The notes under the pieces: model-generated | Told to the model about the DNA's origin: nothing | The model's input: the letters and a program-made list of their open reading frames with translations, nothing else | Database searches by the model: none | Translations under genes and position numbers: made by a program | Shown: one piece after another, positions 1 through 4,917 of the stretch | Position numbering within the stretch: position 1 is the stretch's first letter | Layout: every line of letters begins with the position of its first letter | Source of the DNA: CAVDRM01 sp963626285 | Lineage (GTDB): Bacteria > Bacillota > Clostridia > Christensenellales > Aristaeellaceae | NCBI GenBank assembly: GCA_963626285.1 | Contig: CAVFWQ010000091.1 | Coordinates: 1 to 8,159 of the forward strand | Direction of reading: 5' to 3' | DNA: 8,159 nt

Positions 1-177
1 AGAATTTTCGGTATACTTGCTCCAGTCAAAGTCCGTGATGCGCAGCGTGCCGTTGCCCTTCATTTCGTAGCTGAACAGGCCGTTCTTGCCCGTTGCCGCC
101 GCCTGCGCGGACAGGAACAGCGCGGCCAGCATTGCCGCCGCCAGTAAACAGATGACCCACTTTTGCCGATTGTTCAT
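1..177 (-). CDS. Secreted protein, N-terminal part only (probable BspA-like leucine-rich-repeat protein)
   Basis: Partial: 59 residues from the ATG at 177 down to the window edge, with no stop. An AGGAGG ribosome binding site (185-190) lies 7 bases upstream, so the start is secure. The N-terminus is a typical signal peptide: charged MNNRQK, a hydrophobic core (WVICLLAAAMLAALFLS) and a likely Ala-x-Ala cleavage site near residues 24-28. The mature part begins with a segment of the form F-S-Y-E-x-x-G-N-G-T-L-R-I-T-D-F. This resembles the opening beta-hairpin (F-x-Y...dGTa-x-Itgy) that precedes LRR_5 repeats in BspA-like surface proteins of gut Firmicutes. That family call is inference from a short stretch; no repeat is inside the window. 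The exported nature is well supported, the family less so. It is divergent from the regulators at 330-1364 and has its own promoter at 227-255. Confidence 0.75.
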   Translation of the reverse strand, partial: MNNRQKWVICLLAAAMLAALFLSAQAAATGKNGLFSYEMKGNGTLRITDFDWSKYTENS

Positions 178-226
178 AAAAGAACCTCCTCATAAGATAT
201 GGTGCAACGCGGAATGTGTCATAAAA

Positions 227-255
227 ATAATATCACATATTTCTATAAATAGCAA
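227..255 (-). promoter_or_regulatory. Promoter of the secreted-protein gene
   Basis: On the minus strand, -35 TTGCTA (250-255) and -10 TATTAT (227-232) are separated by exactly 17 bases, and the -10 is preceded by TGA, an extended -10 element. The expected transcript start is near 220, giving a leader of about 43 bases before the ATG at 177. Confidence 0.65.
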
Positions 256-271
256 TATTATTATCAATATT
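254..271. repeat. AATATT-N6-AATATT repeat, possible operator
   Basis: The self-complementary hexamer AATATT occurs at 254-259 and again at 266-271 with six bases between, so copies are 12 bp apart, close to one helical turn. The first copy overlaps the -35 element of the minus-strand promoter, where a bound repressor would block transcription. The neighbouring XRE regulators are natural candidates. The region is AT-rich, so chance is possible. Confidence 0.3.
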
Positions 272-329
272 TTCTGAAAGTAATCATTTTTTATACACTA
301 TTTATGAAAAGAAAGGCGAGGGAAAGAGC

Positions 330-644
330 ATGATCGGCGAACGGCTTCAGGAAATCCGCAAGGATAACGGCGACACCCAAAAGACACTGGCGGAAAAGCT
401 GCACGCATCGCTGTATGCCGTGCGCTGCTGGGAGCAGGGAAAGAGCGACCCCAGCCATGACACGCTGGTGGCCATATGTCGGCTGTACCATATTTCCGCC
501 GATTATTTGCTCGGGCTGACAGATGAAGACCCGATTTTTGCTCAGCGTAAACAGCAAGCGCTCACGCCGAAAAATCTCGCCTTATTGAAGCGCTTTGAAG
601 CCTTTCTCTTTTACGAACAGGAAAAGCATATGACGGATGAATGA
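330..644 (+). CDS. XRE-family transcriptional regulator (first of three in tandem)
   Basis: A 104-residue DNA-binding protein. A Cro/C1-type helix-turn-helix fills residues 4-62. The second helix starts at T16-Q17 (TQKTLAEKL), the recognition helix lies around S27-E35 with the conserved W34-E35-Q36-G37 turn, and the domain closes with the family's S-A-D-Y-L-L-G signature (56-62). The remaining 40 residues form a short polar tail with a helical segment (LKRFEAFLFYEQEK) that could serve dimerisation. The site GAGGGA (318-323) lies 6 bases from the ATG. It is probably co-transcribed with the next two regulators; no convincing promoter was found upstream, only a weak TATACA/TACACT -10-like stretch near 292-299. 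Targets are unknown; the divergent secreted-protein promoter is the nearest candidate. Confidence 0.88.
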   Translation: MIGERLQEIRKDNGDTQKTLAEKLHASLYAVRCWEQGKSDPSHDTLVAICRLYHISADYLLGLTDEDPIFAQRKQQALTPKNLALLKRFEAFLFYEQEKHMTDE

Positions 645-689
645 TGAAAATTTCAACAAAGAAATAGTTTCGATAAGGAGGCGATGCGC

Positions 690-1007
690 ATGATGGGGGA
701 AAGGCTGTCGGCGCTGCGCAGGGACGCAGATTTGACGCAGGATGATTTGGCCATCATTCTGAATATCAACAAGCATTCTATTTCCTCCTATGAAAGAAAT
801 AAGAGCGAGCCGCCGGAGGACATCAAGATAGCCATTGCCAAATATTTTCAGGTGTCCGTTGATTATCTTTTGGGCGTGAGCGATCATCCCGCACCGATTG
901 CCTGCACTGCGCCCGTGCTTCGCCTGCCGTCCGCCTTTCCGCCCGACATGATGCCGGAACTGAAAAGCTATGTTGATTTTTTGATGTATAAGAGCACACA
1001 AGGGTAG
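690..1007 (+). CDS. XRE-family transcriptional regulator (second of three)
   Basis: A 105-residue protein with an N-terminal Cro/C1-type helix-turn-helix (residues 4-62; T16-Q17 opens helix 2, S33-Y34-E35-R36-N37 follows the recognition helix, and V-S-V-D-Y-L-L-G closes the domain). The start was chosen at 690: AAGGAGG (675-681) is 8 bases from this ATG but only 2 bases from the in-frame ATG at 684, so the longer form is unlikely. The protein resembles its upstream neighbour in start (M-x-GERL versus MIGERL), in domain length and in the tail (LKSYVDFLMYKS versus LKRFEAFLFYEQ), which suggests an old tandem duplication. The linker at residues 66-90 is rich in Pro and Ala. It begins 45 bases after the previous stop, in the same transcription unit. 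Confidence 0.88.
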   Translation: MMGERLSALRRDADLTQDDLAIILNINKHSISSYERNKSEPPEDIKIAIAKYFQVSVDYLLGVSDHPAPIACTAPVLRLPSAFPPDMMPELKSYVDFLMYKSTQG

Positions 1008-1031
1008 TTTTTCTGTATAGGCGGTGACGGC

Positions 1032-1364
1032 ATGGATTATTATGACATCGGGCAGCGAATCCGCAAAATTCGCAAGGCGCGTGGGCTTTCTCAGGAGCAG
1101 CTTGCCGAAAAGGTCGGCATCTCCACCACGCACATGAGTCACATTGAAACGGGAAATACCAAGCTCAGCCTGTCTGTTTTTGTCGGCATTGCCGCTGCGC
1201 TGAAGGTGCAGACCGATTTCCTTTTATATGATAGGCCGCGTGAGAGCGTCAGCGCCGCCGCGCAAGCGATTTCTTCTATTATAAATGGCTGTGATGCTGC
1301 GCAGGCGCGCATCTTGACCGAGATAGTCCGTGCCGCAAAGCAGGCGATGGATGCTTATCAGTAA
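1032..1364 (+). CDS. XRE-family transcriptional regulator, SinR-like (third of three)
   Basis: A 110-residue protein with a textbook Cro/C1 helix-turn-helix at about residues 5-62: I-G-Q-R-I-R-K-I-R-K-A-R-G-L-S-Q-E-Q-L-A, then S-T-T-H-M-S-H-I-E-T-G-N-T-K-L-S. This fits the SinR/repressor type better than its two neighbours do. A short C-terminal helical tail (residues 70-108, Ala-rich) probably mediates oligomer formation. An AGGCGGTG-like site (1019-1026) lies about 5 bases upstream of the ATG. The gene starts 24 bases after the preceding regulator. No clear terminator follows; the next gene has its own -10 element. Confidence 0.88.
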   Translation: MDYYDIGQRIRKIRKARGLSQEQLAEKVGISTTHMSHIETGNTKLSLSVFVGIAAALKVQTDFLLYDRPRESVSAAAQAISSIINGCDAAQARILTEIVRAAKQAMDAYQ

Positions 1365-1459
1365 AAAAGATTGGGTTGCCGGTTCGGTTCAGTCATTATA
1401 AGCATCGGATAATCGGGAAACATATCTTTTGTGAAGCATGAAAGGTACAGTATGAATCA

Positions 1460-1476
1460 TTTGACGAAAATTTGAC
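1460..1476 (+). repeat. TTTGAC direct repeat, 11-bp period, upstream of mgtC
   Basis: TTTGAC occurs at 1460-1465 and again at 1471-1476, an 11-bp period that places both copies on one face of the helix. It lies about 55-70 bp before the expected mgtC transcript start, where OmpR/PhoP-type response regulators or other activators often bind. The mgtC promoter lacks a good -35, which fits activator dependence. Function is inferred only from position and spacing. Confidence 0.35.
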
Positions 1477-1494
1477 TTTTTACATCAAAAGGAC

Positions 1495-1523
1495 TATTCA
1501 AAGCGGTTTGAATGTAGTATAAT
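1495..1523 (+). promoter_or_regulatory. Promoter of the MgtC-family gene
   Basis: A perfect -10 hexamer TATAAT at 1518-1523 predicts a start near 1530, leaving a leader of about 34 bases. The matching -35 position (1495-1500, TATTCA) agrees with consensus at only three of six positions. No Mg-sensing riboswitch would fit in so short a leader. Confidence 0.5.
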
Positions 1524-1563
1524 ATGTTCACCCAAATTCTACATTTTGAGGGAGGGCGTGCAA

Positions 1564-2271
1564 ATGCTGCATCCTTTATTTGAATTTTCATGGGCGGAGG
1601 TTCTGATTCGCATTTTCGTGGCCGTTGTCATCGGCGGGGCAGTGGGCATCGAACGCGAATATAAAAACCGTCCGGCCGGTATGCGCACCCATGTGCTTGT
1701 CTGCTTGGGCGCGACCATGATTGCGCTGCTGGAATGCCTGACGCGCACGGACATGACCGGTCAAACAGGCAATGTCACCATGACCTTCGGCCGCCTGAGC
1801 GCACAGGTCATCAGCGGCATCGGCTTTCTCGGCGCGGGAACGATTTTCATCGCCCAGAAAAAAATCGCCGGTCTGACCACGGCAGCCAGCCTGTGGAATG
1901 TCGCCTGCCTTGGTCTGCTCGTCGGCTTCGGCTACTATGTCGTCGCCATCATCTGCTGCGGCATCATTCTGGTTGTGCTGATGCTGCTTCAGCGCATCAT
2001 CCATGTGAACGCCATCAAGCGTGTGGAAATCAAATTCACCAACCGCTCCGAAACGCTGCCCTTCATTAACAACTACTTTGACCGGCAGGGCATCAAGGTG
2101 CTGGATATGGACTTCCATATTGAATCCGCCGCCGATATCGGCACGCCGGACGAAAATGTATACACCAATCTGTATACCCTGCATCTTCCCGCTAAAATGA
2201 CCTATACGGATATCGTGACCTGCTTGGCGGAATATAAGAGCATCCAATCCGTTCGCACCCGCAATACATAA
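1564..2271 (+). CDS. MgtC/SapB family inner-membrane protein
   Basis: A 235-residue protein. The N-terminal half is the MgtC/SapB membrane domain: hydrophobic segments at about residues 11-29, 44-58, 79-98 and 105-140. After the first segment comes the family signature G-x-x-x-G-I-E-R-E (24-32) followed by R36-P-A-G-M-R-T-H, and then V-I-S-G-I-G-F-L-G-A-G-T in the third segment. The C-terminal 90 residues are soluble and resemble the ACT-like domain of longer MgtC proteins. Members are linked to growth in low Mg2+ and to virulence or acid survival in some pathogens, where MgtC affects the F1Fo ATPase; in commensal Firmicutes the role is not settled. The start was set at ATG 1564 because GGGAGGG (1550-1556) lies 7 bases upstream; the in-frame TTG at 1546 overlaps that site. 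The unit is single-gene, with its own promoter and a terminator at 2295-2342. Confidence 0.9.
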   Translation: MLHPLFEFSWAEVLIRIFVAVVIGGAVGIEREYKNRPAGMRTHVLVCLGATMIALLECLTRTDMTGQTGNVTMTFGRLSAQVISGIGFLGAGTIFIAQKKIAGLTTAASLWNVACLGLLVGFGYYVVAIICCGIILVVLMLLQRIIHVNAIKRVEIKFTNRSETLPFINNYFDRQGIKVLDMDFHIESAADIGTPDENVYTNLYTLHLPAKMTYTDIVTCLAEYKSIQSVRTRNT

Positions 2272-2294
2272 GCCGCTTCGTCAAAAAAATTTGA

Positions 2295-2342
2295 AAAAGA
2301 GGCCGAAAAGCGTCATTTGCCACTGGCGCAACGGCCTCTTTT
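2295..2342. terminator. Rho-independent terminator after the MgtC gene
   Basis: An 11-bp perfect stem AAAAGAGGCCG (2295-2305) / CGGCCTCTTTT (2332-2342) encloses a 26-base loop. The U-run is formed by the end of the stem itself. The A-run on the other side would let it act on the opposite strand too. It lies 23 bases after the mgtC stop and directly ahead of the peptidase promoter. Confidence 0.75.
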
Positions 2343-2343
2343 G

Positions 2344-2352
2344 TGATATGAT
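2344..2352 (+). promoter_or_regulatory. Extended -10 promoter of the peptidase-efp unit
   Basis: TGA-TATGAT (2344-2352) is an extended -10 element (TGn plus a five-of-six -10 hexamer) that begins two bases after the mgtC terminator. The only good -35-like hexamer, TTGCCA at 2317-2322, lies inside the terminator loop and is 24 bases away, too far for normal spacing. A start near 2359 would leave about 37 bases before the GTG. Confidence 0.4.
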
Positions 2353-2395
2353 AATTTATGCTTATGCGTTCGGCATAAGCGGGAAGGTGAATGAC

Positions 2396-3463
2396 GTGAC
2401 CAGAGTCGAGAAAATCATTCAGCAAACGGGCTTGCAGTCCGGCGAAGCCGTCATGCTGTCCAAGCCGTCTAACATTTTTTACGCCAGCGGCTATACGGGC
2501 GAGGGAATCGCGCTGATTGCCCATGACCTGTGCGCCATTGTGACGGATTTCCGCTATACGGAGCAGGCAGGCCGTCAGGCGCCCGCATTTAAGGCGTATG
2601 AAATCAAAACAGGCCAGTCGCATTACGCCTTGGCTGATGAGCTGCTGCACGACCATCACATCAGCACCGTCCGCTTTGAGGCGGATGAGGTGACGGTGGC
2701 CGGATTTGAGCAAATCAAGCGGGACATGGCCGGCATGACATTTTCCGCACTGCACGGCGAGGTCGAAAAGGTGCGCCAAATCAAGGAGGACGGTGAAATC
2801 GCCCTGATTGAGGAGGCCTGCGACATTTCCGTCCGTGCCTTTGAAAAGCTGCTCGGCATGGTCAGGGAAGACATGACGGAGCAGGAGCTGCGCATCGCGC
2901 TGGACTTTGAAATGCTCAAATTAGGCGGAGACGGCAATGCTTTTGATACCATTGTGGCATCCGGAGAAAACGGCTCTCTGTGCCATGCCGTTCCCGGCCC
3001 GCGCAAGCTCCGCAGGGGCGATATGGTCACATTGGACTTCGGCGCAAAAAAGGGCGGCTACTGCGCCGATATGACGCGCACTTTTGCTCTCGGTCAGCCG
3101 AGCGCGGAAATGAAAAAGATTTATGATGTCGTTTTTCAGGCGCAGAACACGGCGCAGGATGCGCTCCATGCGGGCTTGCGCGGCTGCGATGTGGATAAAA
3201 TCGCCCGCGACATCATTGACAATGCCGGGTATAAGGGCTGCTTCGGTCATGGGCTGGGGCACAGCGTAGGCATTGACATCCACGAATCTCCCCGCCTGTC
3301 TGCGACCTGTACGGACGTACTGGAGGAAAATGTCACCATGACGGTGGAGCCCGGCATTTATGTTGCCGGTTTGGGCGGCGTGCGCATTGAAAATACCTGC
3401 GTCATCGGCCGCGAAAGCTCCCGCACCTTAGTTCATGCACCAAAGGAGCTTATTATTCTGTAA
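2396..3463 (+). CDS. M24B Xaa-Pro peptidase (YqhT/PapA type)
   Basis: A 355-residue cytoplasmic metallopeptidase that removes residues next to proline, releasing proline for reuse. The N-terminal creatinase-like domain (about 1-125) is followed by the pita-bread catalytic domain. All five expected metal ligands are present: D214 (TLDFGA), D225 (CADMTRT), H289 (second His of HGLGH), E318 (TVEPG) and E332 (RIENT). H197 (CHAVP) and H296 (IHES) fit the substrate-site histidines. The start was placed at GTG 2396, 8 bases after GGGAAGG (2381-2387); an open frame continues up to TTG 2291 but would run through the mgtC terminator. The length fits the family. The order peptidase-efp is the same as yqhT-efp in B. 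subtilis. It is co-transcribed with efp (51-base gap, no terminator). Whether it acts as aminopeptidase or dipeptidase cannot be told from the sequence. Confidence 0.93.
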   Translation: MTRVEKIIQQTGLQSGEAVMLSKPSNIFYASGYTGEGIALIAHDLCAIVTDFRYTEQAGRQAPAFKAYEIKTGQSHYALADELLHDHHISTVRFEADEVTVAGFEQIKRDMAGMTFSALHGEVEKVRQIKEDGEIALIEEACDISVRAFEKLLGMVREDMTEQELRIALDFEMLKLGGDGNAFDTIVASGENGSLCHAVPGPRKLRRGDMVTLDFGAKKGGYCADMTRTFALGQPSAEMKKIYDVVFQAQNTAQDALHAGLRGCDVDKIARDIIDNAGYKGCFGHGLGHSVGIDIHESPRLSATCTDVLEENVTMTVEPGIYVAGLGGVRIENTCVIGRESSRTLVHAPKELIIL

Positions 3464-3514
3464 GCTGCTTATGCAACCATCCTATATCAAGAATAAAATG
3501 GAGGAAGAGAACAT

Positions 3515-4072
3515 ATGATTACCGCTGGCGATTTCAAAAAGGGCATTACCATCGAGTGGGACGGTGGCGTTTGGAACATCGTGGACTTCCAGCATGTGAA
3601 GCCCGGCAAGGGCGCGGCCTTCGTCCGCACCAAGATTAAGAACGTCATGACCGGCGCTGTCGTGGAGCGCACCTTCAACCCCACCGACAAGATGCCCCGC
3701 GCTGTCATCGAGACCAAGGAAATGCAGTACCTGTACAATGACGGCGACCTGTACTATTTCATGGATCCCGAAACCTTTGAGCAGATGCCGCTGAGCAAGG
3801 AGGCCGTTGAGGACGCCATCCGCTTCGTGAAGGAAAATGTCAATGTGACCATCCGCTACTTTAAGGGCAAGGCCTTCTCCGTGGAAGCGCCCAACTTTGT
3901 GGACTTGGAGGTCACCAAGACCGAGCCCGGCTTCAAGGGCGACACTGCCTCCAACACCTACAAGCCCGCCACCGTGGAAACCGGCTACGAGCTGATGGTG
4001 CCGCTGTTCATCAACATCGGCGATGTGATTAAAATCGATACCCGCTCCGGCGAATATCTGTCCCGCGCCTAA
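3515..4072 (+). CDS. efp: Translation elongation factor P
   Basis: A 185-residue protein of standard EF-P length with the three beta-barrel domains: KOW-like I (about 1-63), OB II (about 64-127) and OB III (about 128-185). EF-P binds between the ribosomal P and E sites and stimulates peptide-bond formation at polyproline stretches. The tip of the domain I loop reads H-V-K-P-G-K32-G-A-A-F; Lys32 is the residue that carries the 5-aminopentanol group in B. subtilis. The C-terminal signature appears as F-I-N-I-G-D-V-I-K-I-D-T-R-S-G-E-Y-L-S-R. The site GGAGG (3500-3504) is 10 bases before the ATG. Codon use is strongly biased (GGC, ACC, AAG, CGC), as expected for a highly expressed gene. It shares a unit with the Xaa-Pro peptidase, and both serve proline metabolism or translation. 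Confidence 0.98.
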   Translation: MITAGDFKKGITIEWDGGVWNIVDFQHVKPGKGAAFVRTKIKNVMTGAVVERTFNPTDKMPRAVIETKEMQYLYNDGDLYYFMDPETFEQMPLSKEAVEDAIRFVKENVNVTIRYFKGKAFSVEAPNFVDLEVTKTEPGFKGDTASNTYKPATVETGYELMVPLFINIGDVIKIDTRSGEYLSRA

Positions 4073-4079
4073 AACAGAA

Positions 4080-4109
4080 AATGAAATCACGATACATCGT
4101 GCTTTCATT
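4080..4109 (+). other. Hairpin between efp and 6S RNA
   Basis: AATGAAA (4080-4086) pairs with TTTCATT (4103-4109) and, past one T/C mismatch, CACGA (4088-4092) pairs with TCGTG (4097-4101) around the loop TACA. The hairpin starts 8 bases after the efp stop. No U-run follows, so it is not a classic terminator. It could protect the efp mRNA end or mark a processing site for the 6S RNA just downstream. Confidence 0.5.
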
Positions 4110-4119
4110 GACATTGATT

Positions 4120-4298
4120 TCCTGCGGACTGCGTCAAAAATGACAGAGAGATCGTGTTTTGACCGTTCAAGCTATGCGTAAGGCCGATCAAACAGGCTGA
4201 ACTCGCCGCTGCTGTTGAACTGCTAGGAAGGGGCTGCCCCTTTCGTGCTGCTTCAAGGGTTTGCGGCAGTATCCCATTACTCTGGCAGTCATGCCGGA
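4120..4298 (+). ncRNA. ssrS: 6S RNA (B. subtilis 6S-1/bsrA type)
   Basis: 6S RNA mimics an open promoter and binds the housekeeping RNA polymerase holoenzyme; release follows synthesis of a short product RNA. The region folds into the expected rod. Closing helix: 4120-4132 pairs with 4285-4298 with one mismatch and one bulge, then 4144-4148 with 4280-4284; the excluded 4133-4144 can form a small GTCA-AAAA-TGAC hairpin. Terminal arm: 4201-4203 with 4268-4270, GCCGC (4205-4209) with GCGGC (4263-4267), TTGAA (4215-4219) with TTCAA (4252-4256), and an 8-bp top stem 4226-4233/4237-4244. Between them lies a large open bubble. Its 5' strand carries GTTTTGACCG (4156-4165), the same ten bases as the template of the B. 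subtilis 6S-1 product RNA (GUUCGGUCAAAAC...). Initiation at C4168 would be near RNA position 42 if the 5' end is near 4127, close to the 6S-1 site near position 40. Ends are estimates; the B. subtilis sequence is recalled, not searched. Confidence 0.8.
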
Positions 4299-4324
4299 CA
4301 ACCAAATCAAAGAAAGGAAACAAC

Positions 4325-4804
4325 ATGAGCAATTTAACGGATCATGTCTCCTACATCAAGGGTCTGGCGGAAGGAATGAAGCTGGACACCGCCACCAACG
4401 AGGGCAAGCTGATTTCCAAGTTGCTGGATGTCATGGCGGAAATGGCGGAGGAAAACGCCGCGCTGCGCAAGGATCTGGACGAGCTGAATGAATATGTGGA
4501 ATCCATCGATGAGGACTTGGCTTCGATGGAGGAAGCGCTCTTCGGCGATGGGGATGAGGACGGCTGCGATTGCGGCTGTGGCTGCGGCCACCATCATCAC
4601 GACGGCGATGAGGACGAAGAAGACGATGACGAAGCAGAAGATGACCATGTCGTCGAATACACCTGCCCGCACTGCGGAGAGGAAATGACCTTTGAGGTCG
4701 ATAACTTCGATTTTGATGAGGACTATCTCTGCCCCAACTGCCATCAGCCTCTGTTCCCTGAAGAGGAAGCAGAAGAGGATGATGATGAGGACGATGAGGA
4801 ATAA
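4325..4804 (+). CDS. CD1247-type protein: coiled coil, Cys/His cluster and zinc ribbon
   Basis: A 159-residue cytoplasmic protein resembling the clostridial family known by its CD1247 N-terminal domain; its function is not established. Residues 1-32 (H-V-S-Y-I-K-G-L-A-E-G-M-K-L) are the family signature. Residues 33-72 are heptad-like and Glu/Asp-rich, a likely coiled coil. A low-complexity metal-binding-like patch follows, with Cys at 81, 83, 85 and 87 alternating mostly with Gly, then four His (89-92). An acidic linker leads to a zinc ribbon C114-P-H-C117 ... C136-P-N-C139, and the tail is almost purely Asp/Glu. The site AAGGA (4314-4318) is 6 bases before the ATG. It lies downstream of the 6S RNA with no terminator between. 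The zinc ribbon suggests RNA polymerase, ribosome or nucleic-acid contact, but that is inference. Some databases label related proteins AraC regulators; nothing here supports an AraC domain. Confidence 0.85.
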   Translation: MSNLTDHVSYIKGLAEGMKLDTATNEGKLISKLLDVMAEMAEENAALRKDLDELNEYVESIDEDLASMEEALFGDGDEDGCDCGCGCGHHHHDGDEDEEDDDEAEDDHVVEYTCPHCGEEMTFEVDNFDFDEDYLCPNCHQPLFPEEEAEEDDDEDDEE

Positions 4805-4823
4805 TCCAAAGTCCGAATAATCC

Positions 4824-4857
4824 AAAGCCGCTCTTTGAATGCTCAAGGAGCGGCTTT
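4824..4857 (+). terminator. Rho-independent terminator of the peptidase-efp-6S-CD1247 unit
   Basis: The stem AAAGCCGCTCTTTGA (4824-4838) pairs with 4843-4857 over 15 bp, with a single T-G wobble, around the loop ATGC. Four T residues (4855-4858) close it. It lies 20 bases after the stop of the preceding gene. Confidence 0.85.
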
Positions 4858-4871
4858 TGGCTGTATCGAAA

Positions 4872-4899
4872 AGGACTGCCTCGTTTATCAGGCAGTCCT
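4872..4899 (-). terminator. Rho-independent terminator of the rho-family gene
   Basis: A 10-bp perfect stem AGGACTGCCT (4872-4881) / AGGCAGTCCT (4890-4899) with an 8-base loop. Read on the minus strand it is followed by TTTT and lies 18 bases after the stop at 4918, so it fits the leftward unit. With the hairpin at 4824-4857 it makes a convergent pair that insulates the two units. Confidence 0.75.
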
Positions 4900-4917
4900 G
4901 AATATTTTAAGGAAGAA

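Noticed and set aside
1365..1430. Terminator after the third XRE gene (AAAAGAT at 1365-1371 with ATCTTTT at 1424-1430)
   Set aside because: The 52-base loop has no stable inner stem and the arms are AT-rich; chance complementarity is more likely.
1588..2247. Long minus-strand open frame opposite the MgtC gene
   Set aside because: It is the antisense shadow of a clear membrane protein; its Asp/Ala/His-rich translation has no domain.
4108..4113. Perfect TTGACA hexamer just before the 6S RNA
   Set aside because: No -10 element lies 16-18 bases downstream (the position reads GCGTCA), and a start from it would fall inside the closing helix.
4120..4298. Signal recognition particle RNA or a cis-acting riboswitch as an alternative identity
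   Set aside because: The SRP loop motif (GGAAGGAAGCAGCC-like) is absent, and no terminator or sequestering hairpin reaches the downstream ribosome binding site; the product-RNA template and rod shape fit 6S RNA better.
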